DNA of 64,000 bases from Pseudomonas sp. IPO3778 (GCF_013386825.1 NZ_JACARC010000005.1:62001-126000); one strand, 5' to 3'. Numbered from the stretch's first letter, positions 27,469-37,063 are shown. The notes: a model not told the origin generated them from the sequence alone. A program made the numbers and translations.

Positions 27469-28962
27469 TCAGAAGTTAATACTACGCGCGATATCCTTGA
27501 GGTTTATAAAGCGGCGACAGGTAATCCCCTCGTCAAAGCGCTTGAGGTCGCGCCAGAACGTTTGATTGATGTCATCCAACTCGGGTACGCCAAAGTCGTA
27601 CCACGTGTCATATAAGTACTCATTGCCTTGAGGGGGGCCAAAGTACATCTTAAAACACAGGCGGTTACGTAGCGTGTCGCCGAATGTCACCAGCTTCCTT
27701 CTGTTTACCGGTGGCAGGGTTTTACTGGCCGGGGCAGGGGCGCGAAGTCGCAAGGGAAAGATATTCTGCTGGTAATGCCCCATGGCTCCGTGATCTGCCG
27801 AATGTGCAACGGTCACATCCCAAATGAAATAGCTGATTGCCCTGGCGAATGTATCGCCCTCCCGTATGCGCTCGTGTGCCGGAAATCCAGTCACCCACGC
27901 GGCAATGGCATTACTCCAGTAAATGACAACAGGGTCATCCAGGTCGACGTGGCGAACGACGGCACTGACAAAATCAAATATGACGTCGTAATAACCCCTG
28001 ACGAAGGTGTCAAAGTCTGACCATATTTTTTCTGGGACTAACGGAAATGAATAGGCCGGATAACTGCGGTTACCTTCGATTCCGGAAAAGGCATCGGTCA
28101 TAAGCCCTGTCCATCCGCGACCCTCTTCGATGATCGGGACATTTCCCCATCCAGGGTAGGGTGTATAGGGCAGGAATTGATTGTTATGAGCCACCGAGTA
28201 AGTCTGTAAGGATACCGCCTGATTAATTGCCAGTTGGATTCTTGTATGAGGGGCCAATAGTTTAAACAGCACATGCTGGCGGGGCAGTGCCGTTAAGCTG
28301 ATGGCGCTGATGGCGTCCATCGGGAAATGCAGCCGTGGGTGAGTCACCAGGGTGATCAGGCAGAGTGCGCCTTGCAGTACAAAATACTTGGCAAGCTCCC
28401 AAGCGTTTTTGTCCTCTGGCGTTAATACCAGCCCATTGATTTTTATCGCCAGGGCGGTGCCTGAATCGCTGCCATCACGCCTGAATAATGTCAGGCTGGG
28501 TGCAGAATAAATGCCGTGTAGAGGGTCCAGGCGTTGCATGCTCAATGTGTCGATTTTTAAATACGTGGGTTCGCCTTCGCTATCAAACAACGCTTCGGGA
28601 TTCAGCAGGTCGGGGAACTCGGCAACGTCTTCTGCACTGACCGGCGTCAACAGTTTGCTGAGCGTGCCGTAAAACAGTTGTCCCGAAAACAATACGTCGG
28701 ATACCGGTCGCAGCCTGTAATCACCGGCAAGCATCTTCAAGATGATTTTGACGCGTCCGGACTTCAGGGTTTTCAGGTAGTGGGCCACCACATTGACACG
28801 GAAGTCCTCGGTATGTGCCTTGGGGACTCTTTTGGTCATGGCGGGTAACTCACGGACCAAGGTGTTAACTTTAGGCCACGGCCCGTCAGCGCCATATAAG
28901 TGATCGGCGGCGGTGTATCCCTGAAGCGGTCCCGCCCACTCGTCATAGCATTCGACTGACAT
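27469..28962 (-). CDS. Divergent lipoxygenase homologue with substituted iron ligand
   Basis: 497 aa. The C-terminal 350 residues follow the lipoxygenase domain: ALAIKINGLVLTPEDKNAWELAK (169-192), H230 in HVLFKLLAPHTR followed by LAIN, AAWVTGFP (355-361), and WDVTVAHSADHGAMGHY (381-397). Counting from the conserved LAK, the second iron histidine matches H208, but the first is replaced by I203. The third ligand matches H387, and H391 stands at the Asn/His ligand position. The C-terminal residue is Phe, not the usual Ile. The chain is short for a lipoxygenase and has no signal peptide or PLAT domain. ATG at 28962 has AGAGG at a normal distance. Base composition is clearly more AT-rich than its neighbours, suggesting acquisition. 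Enzymatic activity is uncertain. Confidence 0.72.
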   Translation of the reverse strand: MSVECYDEWAGPLQGYTAADHLYGADGPWPKVNTLVRELPAMTKRVPKAHTEDFRVNVVAHYLKTLKSGRVKIILKMLAGDYRLRPVSDVLFSGQLFYGTLSKLLTPVSAEDVAEFPDLLNPEALFDSEGEPTYLKIDTLSMQRLDPLHGIYSAPSLTLFRRDGSDSGTALAIKINGLVLTPEDKNAWELAKYFVLQGALCLITLVTHPRLHFPMDAISAISLTALPRQHVLFKLLAPHTRIQLAINQAVSLQTYSVAHNNQFLPYTPYPGWGNVPIIEEGRGWTGLMTDAFSGIEGNRSYPAYSFPLVPEKIWSDFDTFVRGYYDVIFDFVSAVVRHVDLDDPVVIYWSNAIAAWVTGFPAHERIREGDTFARAISYFIWDVTVAHSADHGAMGHYQQNIFPLRLRAPAPASKTLPPVNRRKLVTFGDTLRNRLCFKMYFGPPQGNEYLYDTWYDFGVPELDDINQTFWRDLKRFDEGITCRRFINLKDIARSINF

Positions 28963-28975
28963 GAACAATCCCTCT

Positions 28976-28989
28976 TTCACGCGCGTGAA
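28976..28989. promoter_or_regulatory. 14-base perfect palindrome in front of the lipoxygenase-like gene
   Basis: TTCACGCGCGTGAA reads the same on both strands and lies 14 bases before the ATG at 28962, overlapping the ribosome-binding region. It could be an operator or a small RNA hairpin. No regulator gene is adjacent, so its partner is unknown. Confidence 0.4.
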
Positions 28990-29291
28990 GATCGGTCAGC
29001 GGTCGCCAGGCCTGAACATACGTTCTGCAACCTCTATGGACTTTTCGGTCACCTGAAGTCGACGCGTTTTTTTGCGCGCAGGTGTGAAGCTGAGCAAGGG
29101 GCAAACATCGCCCGGGGATCAGTTAAACTTGAAACAAAACCGCGCACAACTGTAAGAGTTGACAGGTTTTATTTCTTTGCAGGTGTGCTAGGTGATGCTC
29201 GATGGCGTCCTGCAGGCAGGTCGGCGAACCCCGGTTAGACTTACCGGTCGATATCTGCCATGACTGGCCCATCGACACCCAAGGACGCCCC
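28990..29291. other. Gap between the lipoxygenase-like and DUF1615 genes
   Basis: No open frame with gene-like features is seen. The stretch is divergent promoter space; a TTGACA is at 29159-29164, but I find no matching -10 box at the right distance. A small CAACT/AGTTG hairpin overlaps that TTGACA. Confidence 0.5.
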
Positions 29292-30377
29292 ATGCATTCA
29301 CATCGCCTGATTCTGTGCCTCGCCACCTTGCTGGTGCTGGCCGGCTGCTCCAGCCAGCGCACCCAGCCACTGCCTGAGCGCAGTGAAGCCGAGGTGAAGG
29401 CGCAGATCGTGCGCCTGATGCCGGCCAGCGTGCCGGACCGCAACGGCTGGGCCCAGGACATCTACACCGCCTTCAACACGCAAAAAATCTACCCCGGCAC
29501 CGAAAACATCTGCGCCGTGCTGGCCGTGACCGAGCAGGAGTCCACCTATCAGGTCGACCCGCCAGTGCCGAACATGGGCAAGATCGCCCAGGATGAAATC
29601 CTGCGGCGCGCCGGCAAAGTCCATGTGCCGGCGGTGCTGGTGCGTACGGCGCTGCAACTGCGCTCGCCCACGGGCAAGTCCTACGCCGAGCGTTTGAGTG
29701 CGGCGCGTACCGAGAAGGATCTGAGCGGGATCTTTGACGACTTCATCAGCGTCGTGCCCTTGGGCAATACCTTGTTTGGCGGCTTCAACCCGGTGCACAC
29801 CGCAGGCCCCATGCAGGTCAGCATTGAGTTTGCGCAGCAGCAAGCCCGGGATTATCCCTACACGGTGGATGGCAGCATCCGCCGGGAAGTCTTCACCCGT
29901 CGTGGCGGCATGTACTTTGGCATCACCCATCTGCTGGGCTACCCGGTGCATTACGACCAGATGCTGTACCGCTTCGCCGATTTCAATGCCGGCTGGTACG
30001 CCAGCCGCAATGCGGCGTTCCAGGCCGCCGTTAGCCGAGTCTCGGGGACCACGCTGGCGCTGGACGGTGACCTGATCAACTACGGCTCGTTCCTGCCCGG
30101 CACCACCGAGCTGGCGGTGCGCTCCCTGGGCAAGGCGCTGGACATGCGCAACCCGACGATCCGCAGCCAACTGGAGCAGGGCGAGCGTCTGGATTTTGAA
30201 GACACCACCCTCTACCAGCGGGTATTCGCCCTGGCCGACAAGACGGCCGGCCAACCGTTGCCGCGGGCGATCCTGCCGGGCATCGTGCTGAAAAGCCCGA
30301 AGATCACCCGCAACCTGACCACGGCCTGGTTCGCCAAGCGCGTGGACGAACGTTATCAGCGCTGCATGAAGCGTTAG
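29292..30377 (+). CDS. DUF1615 family lipoprotein
   Basis: 361 aa. The signal peptide ends in the lipobox LAGC, so it is an outer- or inner-membrane lipoprotein. The body matches DUF1615: VTEQESTYQVDPPVPNMGKIA, NPVHTAGPMQVS and DFNAGWYASRNAAFQ. The mix of a Glu after TEQ and aromatic-rich segments recalls lysozyme-like folds, so a role in peptidoglycan turnover is possible but unproven. AAGGA precedes the ATG at 29292. It converges with the LysR gene, overlapping by four bases. Confidence 0.88.
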   Translation: MHSHRLILCLATLLVLAGCSSQRTQPLPERSEAEVKAQIVRLMPASVPDRNGWAQDIYTAFNTQKIYPGTENICAVLAVTEQESTYQVDPPVPNMGKIAQDEILRRAGKVHVPAVLVRTALQLRSPTGKSYAERLSAARTEKDLSGIFDDFISVVPLGNTLFGGFNPVHTAGPMQVSIEFAQQQARDYPYTVDGSIRREVFTRRGGMYFGITHLLGYPVHYDQMLYRFADFNAGWYASRNAAFQAAVSRVSGTTLALDGDLINYGSFLPGTTELAVRSLGKALDMRNPTIRSQLEQGERLDFEDTTLYQRVFALADKTAGQPLPRAILPGIVLKSPKITRNLTTAWFAKRVDERYQRCMKR

Positions 30378-31258
30378 GTGCGCAGATTCACCAGGGTTTC
30401 AATCATCCACTTGTGAAACTGATTGTGGGATGAGCGCCCGTGCCAGGCGGCAATGATGTCAAAGCTCTGGGGCTTCTCATCAAAGTCCAGCAGCGTGAGG
30501 TTGGCGCCCGCCGCGAGGGCGGAGGGCAAGAAGGCAATCACATCATTGGCCTCAAGGAAGCTTTGCAACGAGGTATAGCAAGGCAGGATCGCGATGATGT
30601 TTCTCGAAATGGCGTGTTGTTTCAGGAAGGTCTCCACGGTGTCGTTGAGTTGGTCTTTCCTGTTGCTGACCGCCACGTGAGGGAACTTCTTCAAGTCGTC
30701 CAGGCAGTGGATTTGCTGGATAAGCGTGGAGCGATTGTTGACGGCGCACGCGTAGTGATCCTGCTTCAGGTGAACGTTGTTCAGCCCCTGGTCAATAAAC
30801 TCCTTAAAGCCGATAACCAGGTCGGCCTCACCGGATAACAACATGTCCTTGTAGTGTTCCGGGGCGAAATCCAGGATCTTGAAACTGACACGAGGTGCGG
30901 CCGCGAGCACGTTGGAGACTAACGCTGGAATGAGGGCTTGCTGGGCATGCTCGTTGGCAATGATCGTGTATTCCCGTTCGAGGGTCTGCAAATCATAAGC
31001 GCTGCCGTCGTTCAGGCTGTCCACTTCACCCAGGATGCGTTCGAACTTCAAGGCCAGTTCGAAGGCGAAGTCGGTAGGGGTCAGCCCGTTGCTGTTCCTC
31101 ACAAACAGCACATCGTTGAATTCGTCCCGCAGTTTCTTCAGGTACTCACTGACCGCCTGTTGCGACAAGCCCACCTGCGCGCCGACCTTGGAGGCGTTTT
31201 TTTCACGCATCAGGTGCATGAAGATCCGCATGTGCTTGATTTCTATTCGGTCTACCAT
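30374..31258 (-). CDS. LysR family transcriptional regulator
   Basis: 294 aa. The N-terminal winged helix includes NASKVGAQVGLSQQAVSEYLKKLRDEF (residues about 20-47). The effector-binding region follows, with EYTIIANEHAQQALIPAL at its start. It is divergent from the atypical SDR gene, separated by about 100 AT-rich bases, which is the classical place for a LysR target promoter. Composition is less GC-rich than in the neighbours. The inducer is unknown. Confidence 0.88.
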   Translation of the reverse strand: MVDRIEIKHMRIFMHLMREKNASKVGAQVGLSQQAVSEYLKKLRDEFNDVLFVRNSNGLTPTDFAFELALKFERILGEVDSLNDGSAYDLQTLEREYTIIANEHAQQALIPALVSNVLAAAPRVSFKILDFAPEHYKDMLLSGEADLVIGFKEFIDQGLNNVHLKQDHYACAVNNRSTLIQQIHCLDDLKKFPHVAVSNRKDQLNDTVETFLKQHAISRNIIAILPCYTSLQSFLEANDVIAFLPSALAAGANLTLLDFDEKPQSFDIIAAWHGRSSHNQFHKWMIETLVNLRT

Positions 31259-31361
31259 AATTGCTTGTATCGCTTACAAAGAGATATTGTTTTTTATTGT
31301 ATGCGCCCTTTTTTAGAATGCCAACGGTCGCAACGACCTTTCAATTTTATCAAGGTGCATT

Positions 31362-31970
31362 ATGAAAACGATCATTGTTATTGGCGCGCAAGGCAAGATG
31401 GGCAAGGCTGCGCTGACGGGTTTGGGTAAACATCGGGTGATTACCGCCAGTCGCTCCGGAGAGGGGTGTGACCACAAAGTGGATATCACGGACCCGCACT
31501 CCATTACCCAATTGTTTAAAACCGTGGGTGCATTCGATGCCGTCGTCAACACGGTGGGTTTCTGTGAATACGCGCCCTTTATGGAGATGACGGCAGAGCA
31601 GTGGGCGACCACTATTTCCAGCAAATTGGTGGGGCAGATCAACCTCGTCAAGATCGGTGCTGAGTTCATTGCCGACGGCGGCTCATTTACCCTGATTTCC
31701 GGCATTCTCAATGTCAAGCCGATTCCTTACGCGATCGCGGATGCCACCACCAGCGGGGCGATCGATACGTTTGTGAAGTGCGTGGCCAATGAATTGCCTC
31801 GTGGCATCCGGATCAACGTGGTCAACCCGACCGTGCTTGAAGAGGCATGGGACGTCTACGGCGAAATGATGCCGGGTTTCCAGCCGGTGCCAGGCAGCCT
31901 GGTGGGCAAGGCATTTGAACGGTCGGTCGACGGTTTCATCACCGGCCAGGTGCTGTTTGTAGATGCCTGA
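31362..31970 (+). CDS. Atypical short-chain dehydrogenase/reductase
   Basis: 202 aa, short for an SDR. The nucleotide-binding motif GAQGKMGKA is at residues 8-16 and NTVGF (about 63-67) replaces the usual NNAG. After the serine of LISG the chain runs to VKPIPYAIADATTSGAIDTF: there is no Tyr-x3-Lys pair, since Y is followed by AIAD. It therefore belongs to the small SDR class without the classical catalytic lysine. AAGGTG precedes the ATG. It is divergent from, and probably controlled by, the LysR gene. Confidence 0.82.
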   Translation: MKTIIVIGAQGKMGKAALTGLGKHRVITASRSGEGCDHKVDITDPHSITQLFKTVGAFDAVVNTVGFCEYAPFMEMTAEQWATTISSKLVGQINLVKIGAEFIADGGSFTLISGILNVKPIPYAIADATTSGAIDTFVKCVANELPRGIRINVVNPTVLEEAWDVYGEMMPGFQPVPGSLVGKAFERSVDGFITGQVLFVDA

Positions 31971-32084
31971 TTAAGGTGAGTGGACGCGCGATGACTTATT
32001 ACTCGGGATTTGCCTGGCTGATATTGATGGTCGCCGGGAAGTGGCTGGGCTACACCACACCTTTATCACAAGGAAGGTCCGGTC

Positions 32085-32504
32085 ATGAGCAGCCACCCAG
32101 TCCCCGAAGGTTTTATCGCGCTGCCTCGCAGCAGCCCACTCCTGGATTTGCTGGGGCCGGTTTACTGCCGGGGCGAGGGGCTGCAACTGGAGATCGGCCT
32201 GCGCGCCGACAACCGCCACGCCAACGGGCGTGGCACCGTGCATGGTGGCGTGTTGGCCACCCTGGCGGATGTGGGCATGGGTTACGCCATGGCATTTTCC
32301 AGCGAGCCACCGTTGCCATTGATTACCGCGAGCATGACCCTGGATTACCTGGGTGCCGTGCAGGTGGGCGAATGGATCGAGGTGCGTCTGGAACATCACA
32401 AGCGCGGTCGGCAGATGGCGTTTGCCACGGTCAGCCTGCAGGTGGGAGAGAAGGTGGTGGTGCGGGCGAATGCGGTGTTCGCGGTGCCCCAGGTGCGGGA
32501 CTGA
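32085..32504 (+). CDS. PaaI family thioesterase (hotdog fold)
   Basis: 139 aa. The hotdog signature RGTVHGGVLATLADVGMGYAM carries the HGG and the catalytic acid region; SMTLDYLGAVQVGEWIEV follows. It hydrolyses an acyl- or aryl-CoA thioester. GGAAGG lies seven bases before the ATG. It stands next to the atoDAB genes but on the other strand, so CoA-ester metabolism is a reasonable context. Confidence 0.88.
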   Translation: MSSHPVPEGFIALPRSSPLLDLLGPVYCRGEGLQLEIGLRADNRHANGRGTVHGGVLATLADVGMGYAMAFSSEPPLPLITASMTLDYLGAVQVGEWIEVRLEHHKRGRQMAFATVSLQVGEKVVVRANAVFAVPQVRD

Positions 32505-32517
32505 CCGATCGCAGTCC

Positions 32518-32652
32518 TGTGGCGAGGGGGCTTGTACGCCGTTGGGCCGCGCAGCGGCCCCTAAACCCCGCGATGAAGTGCTACCTGAACCACCGAGGTC
32601 AATGTAGTGGGGCTGCTACGCAGCTCAACGGGGGGCAAGCCCCCTCGCCACA
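32518..32652. repeat. Family B repeat, inverted pair
   Basis: Copies at 32518-32561 and, inverted, at 32609-32652. Both are somewhat diverged from the consensus (CTTGTACGCC, CAGCTCAACG). They lie between the convergent thioesterase and atoB genes. Confidence 0.85.
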
Positions 32653-32682
32653 GCCGGGCCTGATCCATGTTGCTCTTGAACA

Positions 32683-33864
32683 TCAGCTGCGCTCAAGCGC
32701 CAGCGCTACACCCTGACCGCCACCGATGCACAGGGTGGCCAGGCCTTTTTTGGCATCACGCTTGATCATTTCATGCAGCAGGGTCACCAGCACGCGGCAG
32801 CCTGATGCGCCAATCGGGTGGCCGATGGCAATCGCGCCGCCGTTGACGTTGACCTTCGCGGCATCCCATTCCAGCTCTTTGCCCACGGCCAGTGACTGCG
32901 CGGCGAAGGCTTCGTTGGCTTCGATCAGGTCCAGGTCGCCCAGGCTCCAGCCGGCTTTGTCCAGGCAGCGGCGGGTGGCCGATACCGGGCCGATGCCCAT
33001 GATCGCCGGGTCCACGCCGGCGTTGGCGTAGCTGGCTATGCGCGCCAGTACCGGGAGGCCGAGGGCCTTGGCTTTATCCGCACTCATCAGCAGCACGGCC
33101 GCTGCACCGTCGTTGAGGCTGGACGCATTGCCAGCGGTGACGCTGCCGTCTTTTTTGAAGGCGGGTTTCAGCTTGGCCAGTGACTCGGCAGTGGTGCCGG
33201 CGCGGGGTTGTTCGTCCACCGCGAAGGCGATCGGGTCACCTTTGCGCTGGGGAATCAGGATCGGCGTGATCTCGTCGGCAAAACGCCCGGCTTCAATGGC
33301 CGCCGAGGCTTTTTGCTGGGAGGCGGCGGCGAAGGCGTCCTGGGCTTCGCGGCTGATGCCGTACTTGTCCACCAGGTTCTCCGCGGTGATGCCCATGTGG
33401 TAGTCGTTGAACGCATCCCACAGGCCGTCGGTGATCATGCTGTCGAGCATCTTGGCGTGGCCCATGCGCAGGCCGGTGCGAGCGGCCGGCAACACGTACG
33501 GCGCCAGGCTCATGTTCTCCATGCCGCCGGCGATGATCACCTCGGCGTCACCGCAACGGATCGCTTGCGCGCCGAGGTGCAGGGCCTTGAGGCCCGAGCC
33601 GCAGACCTTGTTCAGGGTCAGGGCCGGTACGGCGTGGGGCAGGCCGGCGAGGATCGACGCCTGGCGGGCCGGGTTCTGGCCGCTGCCTGCGGTGAGCACC
33701 TGGCCCAGGATCACTTCGTCCACCAGCGCGGGGTCGATGCCGGTTTGCTCCAGCAGGCGACGGATTACCGCAGCCCCCAACTCCGGGGCCGGGATGCTCG
33801 CCAGCGAACCTTGGAAGCTGCCCACGGCGGTGCGGGTGGCAGCAACAATCACGACGTCTTGCAT
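32683..33864 (-). CDS. atoB: Acetyl-CoA C-acetyltransferase (thiolase)
   Basis: 393 aa thiolase. The first active cysteine lies in [18 protein letters not shown] (near residue 88), the histidine in [17 protein letters not shown] (near 349) and the second cysteine in [14 protein letters not shown] (near 379). ATG at 33864 has GAGGA eight bases upstream. It is the last gene of atoD-atoA-atoB and splits acetoacetyl-CoA to two acetyl-CoA. Confidence 0.95.
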   Translation of the reverse strand: MQDVVIVAATRTAVGSFQGSLASIPAPELGAAVIRRLLEQTGIDPALVDEVILGQVLTAGSGQNPARQASILAGLPHAVPALTLNKVCGSGLKALHLGAQAIRCGDAEVIIAGGMENMSLAPYVLPAARTGLRMGHAKMLDSMITDGLWDAFNDYHMGITAENLVDKYGISREAQDAFAAASQQKASAAIEAGRFADEITPILIPQRKGDPIAFAVDEQPRAGTTAESLAKLKPAFKKDGSVTAGNASSLNDGAAAVLLMSADKAKALGLPVLARIASYANAGVDPAIMGIGPVSATRRCLDKAGWSLGDLDLIEANEAFAAQSLAVGKELEWDAAKVNVNGGAIAIGHPIGASGCRVLVTLLHEMIKRDAKKGLATLCIGGGQGVALALERS

Positions 33865-33875
33865 GGAATCTGTCC

Positions 33876-34535
33876 TCACTGGAAGTGCATTTCTGGAACG
33901 TGGTCCGGGACGATCAGTTTACCGGCGGTCTTGCTGACGATCTCTTCAACACTGACGCCAGGTGCGCGTTCCTTGAGGACAAAAGCGCCATTTTCGATTT
34001 CCAGGTAGGCCAGGTCCGTCAGCACCCGCTTGATGCAGTTCGCGCCGGTCAGCGGCAGGCTGCAGTGGCTCAGCAGTTTGGATTCACCGTCCTTGGAGGC
34101 ATGGGTCATGATCACGATGATGTTCTCGGCACCGGCCACCAGGTCCATGGCGCCGCCCATGCCCTTGACCAGTTTGCCGGGGATCATCCACGAGGCGATG
34201 TTGCCCTGCACGTCGACTTCGAAGGCGCCGAGCACGGTCAGGTCGACGTGGCCGCCGCGAATCATCGCGAAGGACTCGGCCGAGGAGAAGATCGATGCGC
34301 CAATGCGCGCGGTGACGGTCTGTTTGCCGGCGTTGATCATGTCGGCGTCGATGGTTTCTTCGGTCGGGAAGGGGCCCATGCCCAGCAAGCCGTTTTCCGA
34401 TTGCAGCATCACTTCCATGCCTTCGGGGATGTAGTTGGCCACCAGGGTCGGGATGCCGATGCCGAGGTTGACGTAGAAACCGTCCTGCATTTCGCGGGCG
34501 ACGCGTTGAGCCATTTGTTCGCGGGTAAGAGCCAT
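33876..34535 (-). CDS. atoA: Acetoacetate (3-oxoacid) CoA-transferase subunit B
   Basis: 219 aa beta subunit. The catalytic glutamate is in [12 protein letters not shown] and the start region [17 protein letters not shown] is typical. ATG at 34535 was chosen; longer frames upstream run into the stop of atoD. It lies 31 bases after atoD and 11 before atoB. With AtoD it moves CoA from acetyl-CoA or succinyl-CoA to acetoacetate. Confidence 0.95.
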   Translation of the reverse strand: MALTREQMAQRVAREMQDGFYVNLGIGIPTLVANYIPEGMEVMLQSENGLLGMGPFPTEETIDADMINAGKQTVTARIGASIFSSAESFAMIRGGHVDLTVLGAFEVDVQGNIASWMIPGKLVKGMGGAMDLVAGAENIIVIMTHASKDGESKLLSHCSLPLTGANCIKRVLTDLAYLEIENGAFVLKERAPGVSVEEIVSKTAGKLIVPDHVPEMHFQ

Positions 34536-34566
34536 TGGTTGTCTCCTTATTATTTGGGCTGGTGGG

Positions 34567-35265
34567 TTATTTGCGGAGGGTGCGCTGTTCGATGCGCTTC
34601 TCGAAGGTGCCGCAAATGATCCGGTCGACGTAGATCCCTGGGGTATGGATATGCGCCGGGTCCAGCTCGCCCGGTTCAACGATTTCTTCGACTTCGACCA
34701 CGGTGATCCTGCCGGCGGTGGCGGCCAGCGGGTTGAAGTTCTGGGCGGTGTGGCGGTAGATCACGTTGCCGAAGTGGTCGGCTTTCCAGCCTTTGACGAT
34801 GGCGAAGTCGCCGGTGATGGATTCTTCCATCAGGTACGGGCGGCCGTTGAATTCGCGGGTTTCCTTGCCTTCGGCCACTGGGGTGCCGACGCCGGTGGCG
34901 GTGAAGAAGGCCGGAATGCCGGCACCGCCTGCCCGCAGTTTTTCGGCGAGGGTGCCTTGGGGTGTCAGGACCACTTCGATTTCGCCGCTGAGCAGTTGCT
35001 TCTCGAACAGCGCGTTTTCACCGACGTAGGACGCGAAGACTTTACTGATCTGCTTGCCTTCCAGCAGCAGGCCCAGGCCGAAGCCATCGACGCCGCAGTT
35101 GTTGGAGACTACGGTCAGGTTGCGGGTGCCTTTGCGCTTGATTTCGGCGATGAGGTTTTCCGGGATGCCGCACAAGCCAAAACCACCGGCCAGAACCGTC
35201 ATGCCATCTTCCAGGCCTGCCAGCGCATCTTCGTAGGACGCTACGCGTTTATCAAAACCTGCCAT
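34567..35265 (-). CDS. atoD: Acetoacetate (3-oxoacid) CoA-transferase subunit A
   Basis: 232 aa alpha subunit with the CoA-binding motif [16 protein letters not shown] (residues about 24-39), matching the family signature GGFGxxGxP. AGAGGTG precedes the ATG at 35265. First gene of the operon and divergent from a LysR regulator, which probably controls it. Confidence 0.95.
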   Translation of the reverse strand: MAGFDKRVASYEDALAGLEDGMTVLAGGFGLCGIPENLIAEIKRKGTRNLTVVSNNCGVDGFGLGLLLEGKQISKVFASYVGENALFEKQLLSGEIEVVLTPQGTLAEKLRAGGAGIPAFFTATGVGTPVAEGKETREFNGRPYLMEESITGDFAIVKGWKADHFGNVIYRHTAQNFNPLAATAGRITVVEVEEIVEPGELDPAHIHTPGIYVDRIICGTFEKRIEQRTLRK

Positions 35266-35398
35266 ATGCACCTCTTTTATTGTTTGTGGGTCAGCCCTAT
35301 GAACCGAGTGTTGCGCCGACGGATTGATTTGTTAAGTTGTTTTTTAAGGTTGATTGATTTAAAAAACAGCACAGTCGCCAGCCGTTGGGAGAAGCTTC

Positions 35399-36307
35399 AT
35401 GACAGTTAAACAGATGCGCGCCTTTCTTGCCGTGGCCCAGACCCTCAGTTTTGCGGCGGCGTGTGAGCGCCTGCATCTTTCCCAATCGGCGCTGAGCCTG
35501 ACCATCAAAGGCCTGGAGGAAGGCCTGGGCGGGCGCTTGTTCAGCCGCAATACGCGCAATGTTGCGTTGACCCCCGAAGGCGAATCCCTGCTGCCCCTGG
35601 CCCGGCGCCTGATTGCCGATTGGGATAACGCCGAGGATGAATTGCGCCAGCGTTTCACCTTGCAGCGCGGGCGGGTCACGGTGGCGGCCATGCCGTCGTT
35701 CGCCGGCAATTTGCTGCCGCCGATCCTGAAGATTTTCCGGGCGCGCTATCCCCAGGTGAATGTCACGGTGAATGACGTGATCAATGAGCAGGTGCTGGAG
35801 ATGGTCCGGGATCGGCAGGTGGAGTTGGGGGTGGCGTTTGAGCCGTCGGAAAGCTCATCGCTGGTGTTCACGCCGCTGTATGTGGACCGCTTTGTGGCGG
35901 TGGTGCCGGGTGACTCGCCGTTGGCGCGACGGTCTGATATCGACTGGCACACCCTGCTGGAACAGCCTTTCATCACCTTGCAACGCCCGTCGACAGTACG
36001 GGTGATGCTGGAAGAACACCTGAAGGCGCTGGACATGAAACTGCCCGTGGCGCTGGAGAGTCATCAACTGGCAACGGTGGGCAAGATGGTCGCCAGTGGC
36101 CTGGGCGTAAGCGCGGTGCCGGCGTTGTGCGCGCGGCAAATGCAGGAAGCGGGCGCCCACTGCATCACCTTGAGGGATCCGTTGATTGAACGGCCGATTG
36201 GCGTGTTGACCAAGCCGGGGCACGAACTTTCGGCAGCGGCCCAGGCCATGTTTGATATCTTTTGTGATGAAGCGGGGAAGGGGCGTTTTCCGGCCTTGTT
36301 GCAATAA
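35399..36307 (+). CDS. LysR family regulator, divergent from atoDAB
   Basis: 302 aa. The winged helix contains LSFAAACERLHLSQSALSLTIKGLEEGLGGRLFSR (residues about 15-49, quoted in parts by family), followed by a standard effector domain (VTVAAMPSFAGNLLPPIL). The 133-base gap to atoD contains AT-rich promoter sequence. Acetoacetate or butyrate-type inducers are plausible by position only. Confidence 0.9.
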   Translation: MTVKQMRAFLAVAQTLSFAAACERLHLSQSALSLTIKGLEEGLGGRLFSRNTRNVALTPEGESLLPLARRLIADWDNAEDELRQRFTLQRGRVTVAAMPSFAGNLLPPILKIFRARYPQVNVTVNDVINEQVLEMVRDRQVELGVAFEPSESSSLVFTPLYVDRFVAVVPGDSPLARRSDIDWHTLLEQPFITLQRPSTVRVMLEEHLKALDMKLPVALESHQLATVGKMVASGLGVSAVPALCARQMQEAGAHCITLRDPLIERPIGVLTKPGHELSAAAQAMFDIFCDEAGKGRFPALLQ

Positions 36308-36316
36308 CCATCGGCA

Positions 36317-36350
36317 ATAAAAAAGCCTGCTCGTTTAAGCGAGCAGGCTT
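36317..36350 (-). terminator. Rho-independent terminator
   Basis: Stem AAGCCTGCTCG / CGAGCAGGCTT with loop TTTAAG. On the minus strand it is followed by T6, so it ends the small gene at 36371-36700; it may also slow transcripts of the LysR gene from the other side. Confidence 0.88.
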
Positions 36351-36370
36351 AAGTGATAAGTGCGTCGTTA

Positions 36371-36700
36371 TCAGCAGTATCTGTCGATTACTTTAATCTG
36401 CGAATGGCCTTTGAGGTTCTGCCACTCGGTATTCAGCGTATGAAAGACCTGCTCGATAAAGTTGCGATCGGCGGCGGCTTTCTTGCCGACATAACCCTGG
36501 CCGCGGCGGTACATCTTCAGGCGCGCTGCCAGTTCACGGTTATTCCTGTCGAACTCTTCTTCCAGGGTGTGGGGCGCCAGGCAGTCAATATGGACCTGGC
36601 CCGATTTACCAATCCAGAGGATATGGTCGTCGAGCGTGTCTTTCTGCGCTGCGAACATCTCAGCCAATTCATCGATCGTTGGTTGGTTGTTCAGATTCAT
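36371..36700 (-). CDS. Conserved hypothetical protein, 109 aa
   Basis: I do not recognise a named domain. The protein is soluble, starts MNLNNQPTIDELAEMFAAQKD, has a segment HILWIGKSGQVHIDCL and a basic middle (LKMYRRGQGYVGKKAA). AGGGG lies nine bases before the ATG and a clear terminator follows, so it is a real transcription unit of its own. Confidence 0.75.
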   Translation of the reverse strand: MNLNNQPTIDELAEMFAAQKDTLDDHILWIGKSGQVHIDCLAPHTLEEEFDRNNRELAARLKMYRRGQGYVGKKAAADRNFIEQVFHTLNTEWQNLKGHSQIKVIDRYC

Positions 36701-37063
36701 GTGTAAGCCCCTTGACCAGTTGGCGATCTTTAGTTGATCCGTTAAAACTACTTAGTTGTCTCCGGCTCAGAAAACCGGGCGTCAGCGACTGTCTGCCGAA
36801 TACGGGCAGGGTCTTGAACCTGATGCATGTAGTCTTGCTGATGACCTGCTACGCAATGGTTTCATAACGAAGACAAGCAGCGTTTGAGCTCCTTGTACCG
36901 ATCCTTTCGGGCCGGTCAGCTTCATCAATCTGCCTTGTGGGCAGTGCACATCCGGAAAAAACAGCTCGGCGGTCAGACGAGCTTGTTCAAAACGCGTGTT
37001 ACCAACGCTCCCGATCCGGGAGACGCTTGAATCATGCAATTACAAAATGGTTACGTCAACGGT
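36701..37063. other. Gene-poor stretch
   Basis: About 360 bases with mixed composition and no convincing gene. A minus-strand open frame of 85 codons (36782-37039) lacks a ribosome site and a recognisable domain. It may be old, decayed sequence. Confidence 0.5.

Noticed and set aside
29298..30254. 318-codon minus-strand frame opposite the DUF1615 gene
   Set aside because: The + strand frame has a signal peptide, lipobox and family motifs; the other is a shadow.
36782..37039. Minus-strand frame of 85 codons
   Set aside because: No ribosome site, no recognised domain, and unusual amino acid use at the end (Arg/Ser-rich).
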